Assembly: GCF_000805385.1 (NCBI RefSeq)
Contig: NZ_JTJW01000003.1
Location: 310,001 to 374,000, forward strand
DNA length: 64,000 nt
DNA from: Mycolicibacterium setense
GTDB taxonomy: Bacteria; Actinomycetota; Actinomycetes; Mycobacteriales; Mycobacteriaceae
Reading direction: 5' to 3'
Shown: piece by piece, positions 18,313 through 25,791 of the stretch
Layout of the letters: every line of letters starts with the position of its first letter
Numbering within the stretch: the stretch's first letter is position 1
The notes under the pieces: model-generated
What the model saw: only the letters and a program-made list of their open reading frames with translations
Told to the model about the DNA's origin: nothing
The model's database searches: none
Made by a program: the position numbers and the translations under genes

Positions 18313-18679
18313 AAGCGATGAGCCTAAGGCGGAAGTGCCCCGGTTTCCTGGCGTATTGCCGATGATCGGTGTGGGTACATGACGTGAACAGCGTGCGCAG
18401 TGTCGTCGCGGACACGAGCCTGTCGCGCCCGCCGGGGCTGTCGTGATCTGCCGTGGAGTCAATATCGAGTTGCTGAACGGCAACAGGCGCAATGTGATTG
18501 GCGCTGGAAAATCGTTTGACCTCAACTTGGGTTGAGGTGTCATGCTGCCTACATGACAGTGCGGCGTGCCAGGCGCGGTGTGGAAAACCGCCCCGAACCT
18601 GGGGGTAATCCCCCTGGGAGTCGCGTGCGTCGCCGGATAGCTTCGAGTGGCGAAGTGTCTGAGGCTAGCGAGATGAGCA
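18313..18679. other. 367-nt intergenic region between NCS2 permease and ECF sigma gene
   Basis: It holds a SoxR/MerR-type promoter (18516-18546), a possible leaderless 58-codon frame starting at 18553, and a GGGGG-TAAT-CCCCC hairpin (18601-18614). The left 200 nt contain no structure I can name. Confidence 0.7.
18516..18546 (+). promoter_or_regulatory. SoxR/MerR-type promoter with 19-bp spacer
   Basis: -35 TTGACC (18516-18521), a 19-bp spacer and -10 CATGCT (18541-18546). The spacer holds the dyad ACCTCAAC-TTGG-GTTGAGGT (18519-18538). This closely matches the E. coli soxS promoter layout (CCTCAAG dyad, 19-bp spacer, TATACT). MerR-family activators such as SoxR untwist such over-long spacers. 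No merR/soxR gene lies in the window. Transcription would run toward the ECF sigma gene. Confidence 0.75.
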
Positions 18680-18729
18680 ATGGCAGGAGCGGGGGCCGGG
18701 CCGATGAGCACAGATATGCAGCTGGGTAG
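18553..18729 (+). CDS. Possible leaderless 58-codon ORF at the SoxR-type promoter
   Basis: ATG 18553 lies 6 nt after the -10 CATGCT, exactly where transcription should begin, so the frame could be translated as a leaderless message. The product is basic and low in hydrophobics ([16 protein letters not shown]), with no known domain, and it overlaps the sigma gene in another frame. It may instead be plain 5' leader. Confidence 0.25.
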   Translation: MTVRRARRGVENRPEPGGNPPGSRVRRRIASSGEVSEASEMSNGRSGGRADEHRYAAG

Positions 18730-19312
18730 TGACTGTCCCGCCGAACGGTTCGAGCGCGATGCATTGCCGTTGGTGGACCAGCTTTTTGCGGCCGCCCGCC
18801 GCTACACGCGCAACACGGCTGACGCCGAAGACCTCGTTCAGGAGACAATGGTCAAGGCGTACAGCAGCTTTCACACCTACCGGGACGGCTCGAACATCCG
18901 CGCGTGGTTGTTCCGGATCCTGACCAACACCTGGATCAATTCGTATCGCACGGCGCAGCGCCGCCCGCAGGAGGTCTTCGCCGACGAACTCTCGGATGCA
19001 CAACTCGCGGAAGTGGCGCAGCGCTTCCCGTTCGGCGTGGTCTCGGCGGAACTGGCGGCGCTGGAGGCGATGGGTGACGACGACGTGCGCCAGGCCATGC
19101 GGGCGTTGCCGGAATCGCAGGGAGTCGTCGTGTACTACGCCGACGTTGCGGGATTCCGGTACAAGGAGATCGCCGACATTTTGCAGATTCCGGCGGGAAC
19201 GGTGATGTCGCGGTTGCATCGGGGGCGACGCGCGCTGCGTTCCCGGCTGGTCGAAATGGCAGTCGCCCGAGGCTATCTCGAACCTCCGTCGCGCAACGGT
19301 ACGGCGGCTTAG
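18680..19312 (+). CDS. ECF RNA polymerase sigma factor, SigH-like (first of a pair)
   Basis: 210 residues from ATG 18680; ATG 18704 (202 residues, GGGGG 8 nt upstream) is an equally plausible start. Region 2 spans about 24-95 ([39 protein letters not shown]) and region 4 about 133-190 ([38 protein letters not shown]). The pattern is that of SigH/SigR-group factors, which respond to disulfide stress with a zinc anti-sigma factor. No anti-sigma gene is adjacent. Its TAG stop (19310-19312) overlaps the stop of the convergent sigma gene. A SoxR-type promoter lies about 135-160 nt upstream. Confidence 0.9.
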   Translation: MAGAGAGPMSTDMQLGSDCPAERFERDALPLVDQLFAAARRYTRNTADAEDLVQETMVKAYSSFHTYRDGSNIRAWLFRILTNTWINSYRTAQRRPQEVFADELSDAQLAEVAQRFPFGVVSAELAALEAMGDDDVRQAMRALPESQGVVVYYADVAGFRYKEIADILQIPAGTVMSRLHRGRRALRSRLVEMAVARGYLEPPSRNGTAA

Positions 19313-19950
19313 CGTACGTGCTGGGGGTCGGTCAGTCGCGGTCGAGGATTCGGACCGCCTGCTGGGGCACGGACGAGACCTCGATCCTTTGCCACATCAC
19401 TGAGCAACTCCCGCAGGCGCTTTCGGCCACGGGCAAGGCGCGACATCACGGTGCCGACCGGAGTCCCCATGAGAGAGGCTATTTCGCGGTACGGGTAGCC
19501 CTCCACGTCGGCGAGGTACACCGTCACCCGGTTGACGGCGGGAACGGCGGCAAGGGCATCGGCGATCTCGTCGTCGCGCATCGCTTCGAGTGCCTCCACC
19601 TCTGCCGATCGGAGGCCCAGGGAGGTGTGGCGCGCCTCGGCTGACAACTGCCAGTCCGTAAAGTCTTCGCACAGTTGCTCGCACACCCCACGCTGGCGCG
19701 TGCGGTACATGTTGACCCAGTTGTTGTACATGATCCGGAACAGCCAAGCCCGTGCATTCGAGTCCGGCTGGAAGGTGTGAAATCCGCTGTAGGCCTTGAG
19801 CAGTGTGTCCTGTAAGAGGTCTTCGGCGTCATACGAGTTGGTGGTCAGCCGCCGCGCGCGCCCCCGGATCTGCTGGATGCAGGGCAGCACCGTGTTGACG
19901 AACCGAGTGGCGTCCTGCTGGTCGGGGAGTGGTTCTGTCACGTTGCTCAA
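19309..19950 (-). CDS. ECF RNA polymerase sigma factor, SigH-like (second of a pair)
   Basis: 213 residues. Region 2 is [23 protein letters not shown] through [16 protein letters not shown] (about 35-85); region 4 holds [18 protein letters not shown] and [15 protein letters not shown] (about 140-185). The middle block [20 protein letters not shown] is very like M. tuberculosis SigH. Start TTG 19950 is chosen from GGAGG 10 nt upstream; GTG 19941 is the alternative. The TAA stop overlaps the convergent sigma gene. No anti-sigma gene is adjacent. Confidence 0.9.
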   Translation of the reverse strand: MSNVTEPLPDQQDATRFVNTVLPCIQQIRGRARRLTTNSYDAEDLLQDTLLKAYSGFHTFQPDSNARAWLFRIMYNNWVNMYRTRQRGVCEQLCEDFTDWQLSAEARHTSLGLRSAEVEALEAMRDDEIADALAAVPAVNRVTVYLADVEGYPYREIASLMGTPVGTVMSRLARGRKRLRELLSDVAKDRGLVRAPAGGPNPRPRLTDPQHVR

Positions 19951-20246
19951 CGCAGGTGCACCTCCCGACTAATGCATAGAATATCTATGAATAATAATAG
20001 CCGATCTAGATAGCCGACGCCAAATGGCTCGACGGGCGGAAGTGTCGACCACAACCGAGCGGTGCGACCAAAGCTGGTGCGCCAAGCGTTCTTTCAGCAA
20101 CTTCACAGGGAAATAGGGTGCCGCTGCGGCGGGTTGTGGACCGGTGTAACGTTCGTCCAGCTGTACATAGTTATTCGAACTAATTCGCCGATCGCCGGGG
20201 TGTGTCATCGCCATCGGCGGGTTCGGGTAATCGTCGGGAGGTATCG
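19951..20246. other. AT-rich divergent promoter region between sigma and mmpS genes
   Basis: 296 nt without a gene. It contains the palindromes CATAGA-ATA-TCTATG (19975-19989) near the sigma start and TAGTT-ATTCG-AACTA (20168-20182) upstream of mmpS. The stretch 19971-20015 is strikingly AT-rich for this genome and offers several -10-like sequences on the minus strand. Confidence 0.5.
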
Positions 20247-20687
20247 GTGGGTCCTGGTCGGGGTGCTCGGCTGATGAAGAATGCCTGGATTCCGTTGGTT
20301 CTGGTGGTCGTGCTCGCGGTGTCGGGCCTGGTGGTCTCGCGCCTGCATCGGATGTTCGGTTCCGAAGACCTCAACGCGAACGCGGGTGCGGGCATCGAGA
20401 TCGTCCAGTTCAATCCGAAGATCCTCGTCTACGACGTGTACGGACCGCCGGGGGCCTCCGCCCAGATCAGCTATTTCGACCCGGATGCGAAGGTGCACCA
20501 GGTCACCGCGGCGCTGCCCTGGTCGGTCACCTTGTCGACCACGTTGCCGACGGTCAGCGCCAATCTCATGGCGCTCGGCGACGGCAGCGACATCGGTTGC
20601 CGCGTCACGGTGAACGGCATCGTTCGGGAGGAGCAATCAGCCGATGGGGTCAAACCCCAGACCTACTGCCTGGTGAAGTCCGCATGA
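20247..20687 (+). CDS. MmpS-family membrane accessory protein (second copy)
   Basis: 146 residues from GTG 20247, chosen because GGGAGG lies 5 nt upstream; ATG 20274 and GTG 20202 are alternatives. It has a transmembrane helix beginning NAWIPLVLVVVLAVSG and a periplasmic domain with the two conserved cysteines (GCRVTV and YCLVKSA). It is similar to the MmpS at 10598 along its whole length. ATGA overlap with mmpL at 20684-20687. Confidence 0.92.
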   Translation: MGPGRGARLMKNAWIPLVLVVVLAVSGLVVSRLHRMFGSEDLNANAGAGIEIVQFNPKILVYDVYGPPGASAQISYFDPDAKVHQVTAALPWSVTLSTTLPTVSANLMALGDGSDIGCRVTVNGIVREEQSADGVKPQTYCLVKSA

Positions 20688-23593
20688 CGTCTTCCACGGG
20701 CGCCCACGCCAAGAACGATCGGGGCCACCGCCCCTACTTCGCCCACGCGCTGCGAATCCTCTCGATTCCGGTTGTGTTGTTCTGGATCGCCTTCGCCGTC
20801 GTCGTGAACGTCATCGCACCGCAACTCGAGGTGGTCGGCGAACTCCATTCGGCGCCGATGGCACCCGAAGACGCGCCGTCGATGATCGCGATGAAGCGAA
20901 TGGGCGCGAACTTCGGCGAGTTCGACTCCAACAGCACAGTGATGATCGTCGTGGAGGGGCAGCAAGCGCTGGGCCCTGACGCACACAAGTACTACGACGA
21001 GATCATCCGCAAACTGCGCGAGGATCCCGAGCACATCCAGCACATCCAAGACTTCTGGGGTGACACGCTCACCGCGGCAGGCGCGCAGAGCGCCGATGGC
21101 AAAGCGTCCTACGTGATGCTGAATCTGGCCGGCGAGCAGGGCCAGACGCTTGCCAACGAGGGCGTGGAGAAGGTCCGCGAGGTCATCAAGGAAACCCCGG
21201 CCCCGCCGGGCGTGCAAGCCTACGTCGCCGGTCCGGCCGCACTGACTGACGACCTGCACGTCATCGGCAACGCGAGCTTGGCCACTATCACCCTGTACAC
21301 GTTGATCGCGATCGCCGTGATGCTGCTGATCGTCTACCGGTCGATCCGTACCACGTTGGTGCAGTTGGTGTTAACCGGTGTGGGGCTGCTGTCGTCGCGC
21401 GGATTGGTCTCGGTTCTGGCCACCCACGACGTGTTCGGGCTGACCACCTTCGCGGGCAACATCCTGACGATGCTGGCCATCGCCGCCGCGACTGACTACG
21501 GCATCTTCATCTTCGGCCGCTACCGCGAGGACCGCAGCCAGGGACTGGACCGAGAAGACGCCTACTACGCCACGTTCAAGTCCGTCGCGCCGGTCATCAT
21601 CGGATCGGGCCTGACGATCGCCGGGGCCACCTATTGCCTGAGCTTCGCCCGGCTGCCCTACTTCAGTACCATGGGCGCGCCCGTGGCGATCGGGATGATC
21701 GTGGTGGTTGCGTCGGCGGTCACGATGGGGCCCGCCGTCCTGTATCTGGGCGCCAAGATCGGACTGTACGAGCCGAAAAAGGCGGCGAAGGGCCGGTTTT
21801 GGTACAAGGTCGGCACGACGGTGGTCCGTTGGCCGGCGCCGGTCCTGGTGGCCAGCGCGTTTGTGGTGCTGATCGGTGTGGTGGCCGTGCCCGGCTATAA
21901 GCCCGCCTACAACGACCGTTGGTACCTGCCGACCGAGGCGCCGGTGAACGTCGGATTCGCGTCTGCCGACCGGCATTTCACCCAGGCCCGGATGAATCCG
22001 GACATTCTGATGGTCGAATCTACACACGACATGCGCAATCCGGCCGACATGCTGGTGCTGGACCGGGTCGCCAAGAACGTGTTGCGCACCGAGGGCATCG
22101 CGATGGTGCAGAGCATCACCCGCCCGCTGGGTATCCCGATCCAGCACAGCTCGATTCCGTTCCAGACCGCCATCCAGGGGCAGACCAGCAATCTGAACCT
22201 GCCGTTCCAGCGGGAGCAGTTGGCAAACCAGCTGAAAATGGTTGACGCGACCAATGTTTCGATCTCCATCTTGGAGGAGCAGTATCGACTCTCGCTGCAG
22301 CAGACCCAGCTCACGCAGGACTCGGCGGCCAAGTCGCAGGCGCTGCTCGAGGTCACCAAGAAGATGCGGGACAACATCGCCAACTTCGACGACCAGTTCC
22401 GGCCGATGCGCAATTACTTCTACTGGGAACCGCACTGCTTCGACATACCCATGTGTGCCGCGGTGAGATCCGTCTTCGACGCCCTCGACGGCATCGACGA
22501 ACTGACCGACAAGACCTCGTCGGTGCAGGTCAACACCGACCAACTGGCGGACCTGGCGCCGAAGTTGACTGCGCTGCTTCCGCAGACCATCGCGTCGATG
22601 AAAACCAGCCGGGACCTGTCGCTGGCCTCCTACAACTCGCAGAAGGCCCTGATCGACCAGATGCAGGCGATGAACGACACGGCGCTGGCGATGGGGCAGA
22701 GCTTCGACGACGCCAAGAACGACGACCTGTTCTATCTGCCGCCGGAGGCTTTCACCAACCCCGATTTCGAGCGCGGTCTGAAGATGTTCCTCTCGCCCGA
22801 CGGGAAGTCGGCACGCATGTTCATCACCCATCAGACCGATCCGGCCACACCGGAAGGCATCGCACGGGTCAACGCCGAGCGCACCGCCGCGCAGGAGGGC
22901 CTGAAGATGTCCTCGTTGTCGGACGCCAAGATCTATCTCGGCGGCGTCGCGGCGACCTACAAGGACATGAGCGACGGCGCGCGCTACGACCTGATGATCG
23001 CGGTGGTATCGGCTTTGACGCTGATCTTCATCATCATGCTGATCATCACCCGCAGCATGGTGGCCGCCGCCGTGATCGTCGGCACCGCGGCGAGTTCCAT
23101 CGCGGCATCGTTCGGCATCTCGGTGTTGTTGTGGCAGGACCTGTTCGGTATCCACGTCCACTGGCTGGTGATGCTGATGTCGGTGATCATCCTGTTGGCG
23201 GTCGGATCGGACTACAACCTGCTGCTGGTCTCCCGGTTCAAGGAGGAGATCCACGCCGGCCTCAAGACCGGCATCATCCGCTCGATGGGTGGCACCGGCG
23301 GTGTGGTGACGTCGGCGGGCATGGTGTTCGCGGCGACCATGGCGGCCATGCTGGGCAGTGACCTCGTCGTGCTGGCCCAGATGGGGTCGACGATCGCGAT
23401 CGGTCTGCTGCTGGACACCTTGATCGTGCGCTCGCTGCTGATGCCGTCGATCGCCACCCTCTTGGGCCGGTGGTTCTGGTGGCCGCAGGTGGTTTATCCC
23501 CGCGGGGACAATCATTTTCGGAAGCCGGCGCCGAAGCGTCCGCCGGGCGCGGACGACGAGGACACGGCGGCCCTGCCGGTGCCTACGGGTTAG
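20684..23593 (+). CDS. MmpL-family RND transporter (second copy, MmpL4/5-like)
   Basis: 969 residues from ATG 20684. Same architecture as the MmpL at 11023: two TM bundles, Asp-Tyr pairs at ATDYGIF (about 270; Ala replaces the usual Gly) and GSDYNLLLVSR (about 840), and a long coiled-coil segment (about 510-670) with WEPHCFDIPMC in the middle. It probably exports a lipid or siderophore with its MmpS partner. Unlike the first operon there is no tetR behind it; the convergent Ada-like gene overlaps its last 11 nt. Confidence 0.93.
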   Translation: MTSSTGAHAKNDRGHRPYFAHALRILSIPVVLFWIAFAVVVNVIAPQLEVVGELHSAPMAPEDAPSMIAMKRMGANFGEFDSNSTVMIVVEGQQALGPDAHKYYDEIIRKLREDPEHIQHIQDFWGDTLTAAGAQSADGKASYVMLNLAGEQGQTLANEGVEKVREVIKETPAPPGVQAYVAGPAALTDDLHVIGNASLATITLYTLIAIAVMLLIVYRSIRTTLVQLVLTGVGLLSSRGLVSVLATHDVFGLTTFAGNILTMLAIAAATDYGIFIFGRYREDRSQGLDREDAYYATFKSVAPVIIGSGLTIAGATYCLSFARLPYFSTMGAPVAIGMIVVVASAVTMGPAVLYLGAKIGLYEPKKAAKGRFWYKVGTTVVRWPAPVLVASAFVVLIGVVAVPGYKPAYNDRWYLPTEAPVNVGFASADRHFTQARMNPDILMVESTHDMRNPADMLVLDRVAKNVLRTEGIAMVQSITRPLGIPIQHSSIPFQTAIQGQTSNLNLPFQREQLANQLKMVDATNVSISILEEQYRLSLQQTQLTQDSAAKSQALLEVTKKMRDNIANFDDQFRPMRNYFYWEPHCFDIPMCAAVRSVFDALDGIDELTDKTSSVQVNTDQLADLAPKLTALLPQTIASMKTSRDLSLASYNSQKALIDQMQAMNDTALAMGQSFDDAKNDDLFYLPPEAFTNPDFERGLKMFLSPDGKSARMFITHQTDPATPEGIARVNAERTAAQEGLKMSSLSDAKIYLGGVAATYKDMSDGARYDLMIAVVSALTLIFIIMLIITRSMVAAAVIVGTAASSIAASFGISVLLWQDLFGIHVHWLVMLMSVIILLAVGSDYNLLLVSRFKEEIHAGLKTGIIRSMGGTGGVVTSAGMVFAATMAAMLGSDLVVLAQMGSTIAIGLLLDTLIVRSLLMPSIATLLGRWFWWPQVVYPRGDNHFRKPAPKRPPGADDEDTAALPVPTG

Positions 23594-23840
23594 CCCTCTT
23601 CCACTGCCGGTAGGCATCGGGTAGGCAGACGGCGCAGGGTCGGTAGCCGGCCGCTGCGGCCGTCTGCGTATCGGCGAAGAACACCCGGTGGCCGAGGTAC
23701 CCGCCGGCGGCGATGGCGCGCAGCGCCGAGGGGCAGTCGAGCCGGCCGTATATCTTGCTACGGCGGTGTCCCCCAATAGTTCCCGGAATAGTGCTGTGAC
23801 GGGGCCGGCCGTCGGCGCCGATCAGGACATAGCGCTTCAC
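23583..23840 (-). CDS. Small Ada-type zinc-domain protein
   Basis: 85 residues. It matches the metal-binding domain of Ada: SKIYGRLDCP, a VFFADTQTAAAAGYRPCAVC block and nothing else. Cys36, Cys69 and Cys72 are present. Aligned by eye with E. coli Ada (YCRPSC), the methyl-accepting Cys38 is replaced by Gly32, so it should not repair methylphosphotriesters in the Ada way. It is the last gene of the sigma-ogt-oxygenase chain (ATGA overlap at 23837-23840) and overlaps mmpL convergently. Possible roles are DNA binding or sensing; unproven. Confidence 0.8.
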   Translation of the reverse strand: MKRYVLIGADGRPRHSTIPGTIGGHRRSKIYGRLDCPSALRAIAAGGYLGHRVFFADTQTAAAAGYRPCAVCLPDAYRQWKRANP

Positions 23841-24556
23841 GCGGCGTCATGGAAGACCAGGCCCAGGGTGAACCGGGTCCCGGAGCGGACGGTGGAGACA
23901 CCGTGCCGGATGGGTGCCGCCGACCAGCCCCGTACCGACTTGGCCGGGCGGTCGCGGGTGGTGAACACCAGCCCGTGCCCCTGGGGGATGACGGTGGCGG
24001 TACCGCGCGATTGCGCGCGGGGCCGCTGCTCGTAGAGCAGGAATTCGCCACCGGTGTAGTCGACGTCCGGGTCGGTCAGATTGATCACCACCTGGAGCGG
24101 GAAGATCAACTCGCCGTAAAGGTCGCGGTGCAACGCATTCCAATCCCCGGCACCGTATTTCAGCAGGATCGCCGTCGTCTTGGTCTGACCGGCCGCATGG
24201 CACATCTGCAACCAGTCATCGAAGTCATCGGGCCACGGTGCTTCCCGGCCGAGCCGATCCCACCATGTGCGGGCGATCGGCAACAGGTGTGGATACAGCG
24301 CTTTCTTGAGCGCTGTCACGGCCGGCGGGTAGGGCTGCCGGAAGTAGCGGTACTGACCCTCGCCGAATCGGTAGCGGGCCATGTCGATCGTCGAGCGGAA
24401 CCGGGACACGTCGGGATACAGCGCCACGATGTCGTCGGCCTCCGCCGGAGACAGCAGCGGCCCCGTCAGGGCGCATCCCGAATTGTCGAGTTCATCGCTG
24501 ACCCGGCTCCAGTCGGTCGTGTCCACCCGTCGCTGCCAGGAAGTAGTGCTGTTCAT
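23837..24556 (-). CDS. 2OG-Fe(II) oxygenase
   Basis: 239 residues from ATG 24556. The C-terminal half is a jelly-roll 2-oxoglutarate/iron oxygenase: His143-x-Asp145 (NALHRDLYGEL) and distal His218 as iron ligands, with Arg228 (SGTRFTLG) for 2-oxoglutarate. The block DYTGGEFLLYEQRPRAQSRG is typical of a family often found beside ogt/ada genes. An AlkB-like role in alkylation repair fits the context, but the family may act on protein or nucleotide substrates. ATGA overlaps join it to ogt upstream and the Ada-like gene downstream. Confidence 0.85.
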   Translation of the reverse strand: MNSTTSWQRRVDTTDWSRVSDELDNSGCALTGPLLSPAEADDIVALYPDVSRFRSTIDMARYRFGEGQYRYFRQPYPPAVTALKKALYPHLLPIARTWWDRLGREAPWPDDFDDWLQMCHAAGQTKTTAILLKYGAGDWNALHRDLYGELIFPLQVVINLTDPDVDYTGGEFLLYEQRPRAQSRGTATVIPQGHGLVFTTRDRPAKSVRGWSAAPIRHGVSTVRSGTRFTLGLVFHDAA

Positions 24557-25164
24557 GCCGCGGCCTCCAGGTCGAGCAGCAGGCGCTTGGCTTCCGCGCC
24601 CCCGAGGTAGCCGCCCATCGCGCCGTCGCTGCGGACCACGCGGTGGCAGGGAACCACCACGGGCAGTGGGTTTTTCGCGCACGCGGTCCCCACGGCGCGC
24701 ACCGCTTTCGGGCTGCCGGCCAGGGCCGCGACCGCGGCGTAGCTGGCGGTCTGTCCGTAGTCGATCTCAGGCAGGTGATGCAGCACCGTGCCGCGGAATC
24801 CGGCGGCGAGCCGCCAGTCCAGCGGCAGGTCGAAGCTGCGTCGCGTCCGGGCGAAGTACTCGTCGAGTTCACGGGCTGCGGTGTCGAGGCGGGCGGGTGC
24901 GTTCAGGATGCGTGGGCTCACCGCATCGGCGAGGTGCTGCAGCACGCTGTCGTGGTCTTCGCGGGCGTAGGCAACGCGGACCAAACCCTGCTCGGTGGCG
25001 GCCAGCAGCAGTGGGCCGACCGGGCTGTCGACGGTGCGGTAGGCGATGTCGAGGAGGCCGTCGCGCTGGGCTGCGGCCGCCAGGCGGTCGTGCAGTTCGG
25101 CCAGCTTGCCGCTCGCGGGCTGGGTGATCCGGACCAGGTCGCCGACGATGCCGTCGTCATTCAT
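24553..25164 (-). CDS. ogt: Methylated-DNA-protein cysteine methyltransferase (Ogt/MGMT)
   Basis: 203 residues. The acceptor site PCHRVV is at Cys173, preceded by YGQTASYAAVAALAG (helix-turn-helix) and followed by GYLGGAEAKRLLL. The N-terminal RNase H-like fold (YRTVDSPVGPLLLAATEQG) is present. It removes O6-alkyl groups from guanine in a suicide reaction. The start overlaps the stop of the sigma gene upstream by 8 nt and its stop overlaps the oxygenase start. Confidence 0.95.
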   Translation of the reverse strand: MNDDGIVGDLVRITQPASGKLAELHDRLAAAAQRDGLLDIAYRTVDSPVGPLLLAATEQGLVRVAYAREDHDSVLQHLADAVSPRILNAPARLDTAARELDEYFARTRRSFDLPLDWRLAAGFRGTVLHHLPEIDYGQTASYAAVAALAGSPKAVRAVGTACAKNPLPVVVPCHRVVRSDGAMGGYLGGAEAKRLLLDLEAAA

Positions 25165-25681
25165 GGGTGTCTCCTTTGAGGTAGATGCGTCGCAGCGTGG
25201 CGATGCCGTCGCTGGAGGCGCGGCGTGCGGCCGCTGCGCTGCCGCCGAGGATTTCGGCGATTTCGCTGTAGGGCAGGCCGGCCAGATAGTGATAGGCCAC
25301 GGCGTGCTTTTGTTTGTGCGGCAGCTGTTGCACCGCGGCGGTCAGATCGCCGAAGCTCTCGCCGCTGCGGGGGCCTGGTGTTTCGGGGACGACGTCGGTC
25401 GGCATGGGTTGGCGCGTCCGGGTCCGGGTCAGGTCGATGGCTTTGCGATGCGCGACGGTCACCAGCCAGGCTTCGAAATTGGTGCCGTCGGGCAGGTCGG
25501 GGTAAGCCTTCAGCGCCGCCAGAAACGTCTCCGACCAGGCATCATCGGCGTCGTCCGCGCCGACGATCGCACAGCAGACCCGAAAGACGGTGGGGCCGTG
25601 GTCGCGGACCACGGTCTCAAATGGCGGTTTGGCTTTCACACCCTGTAGACGCTTCCCGGCCGAGTTTTGTGAGGTCTCCAT
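25157..25681 (-). CDS. ECF-like sigma factor heading the ogt operon
   Basis: 174 residues. Region 2: FETVVRDHGPTVFRVCCAIVG, DDAWSETFLAALKAYPDL, FEAWLVTVAHRKAIDLTR. Region 4: LPHKQKHAVAYHYLAGLPYSEIAEIL followed by a degenerate recognition helix (GGSAAAARRASSDGIATLRR). Its position at the head of a chain with ogt points to alkylation-linked control. Which promoter it reads, and whether an anti-sigma factor exists, cannot be seen. No good Shine-Dalgarno sequence precedes ATG 25681; a start at the internal GTG (residue 15) is possible. Confidence 0.85.
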   Translation of the reverse strand: METSQNSAGKRLQGVKAKPPFETVVRDHGPTVFRVCCAIVGADDADDAWSETFLAALKAYPDLPDGTNFEAWLVTVAHRKAIDLTRTRTRQPMPTDVVPETPGPRSGESFGDLTAAVQQLPHKQKHAVAYHYLAGLPYSEIAEILGGSAAAARRASSDGIATLRRIYLKGDTHE

Positions 25682-25791
25682 CGTGAGTGAAATTCGTTTG
25701 CCGTGTCGAGGGCCGATCGCGATGGGGCGGAACCGCTGCGCGGATGCGAGAGCGCCTTTACAAAAGGCATCACAAGTGTCACGGTGTGCTG

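Noticed and set aside
18313..18480. Possible purine riboswitch upstream of the NCS2 permease
   Set aside because: I looked for the conserved pyrimidine-purine core and loop sequences and saw none.
18599..18616. GGGGG-TAAT-CCCCC hairpin as a sigma promoter or terminator
   Set aside because: It matches no ECF promoter consensus by eye and has no U-tract; left as a simple hairpin.
25682..25791. Extended N-terminus for the acyl-CoA dehydrogenase to 25687
   Set aside because: The extra 35 residues are basic and unlike the family; MDFS at 25792 matches other members.
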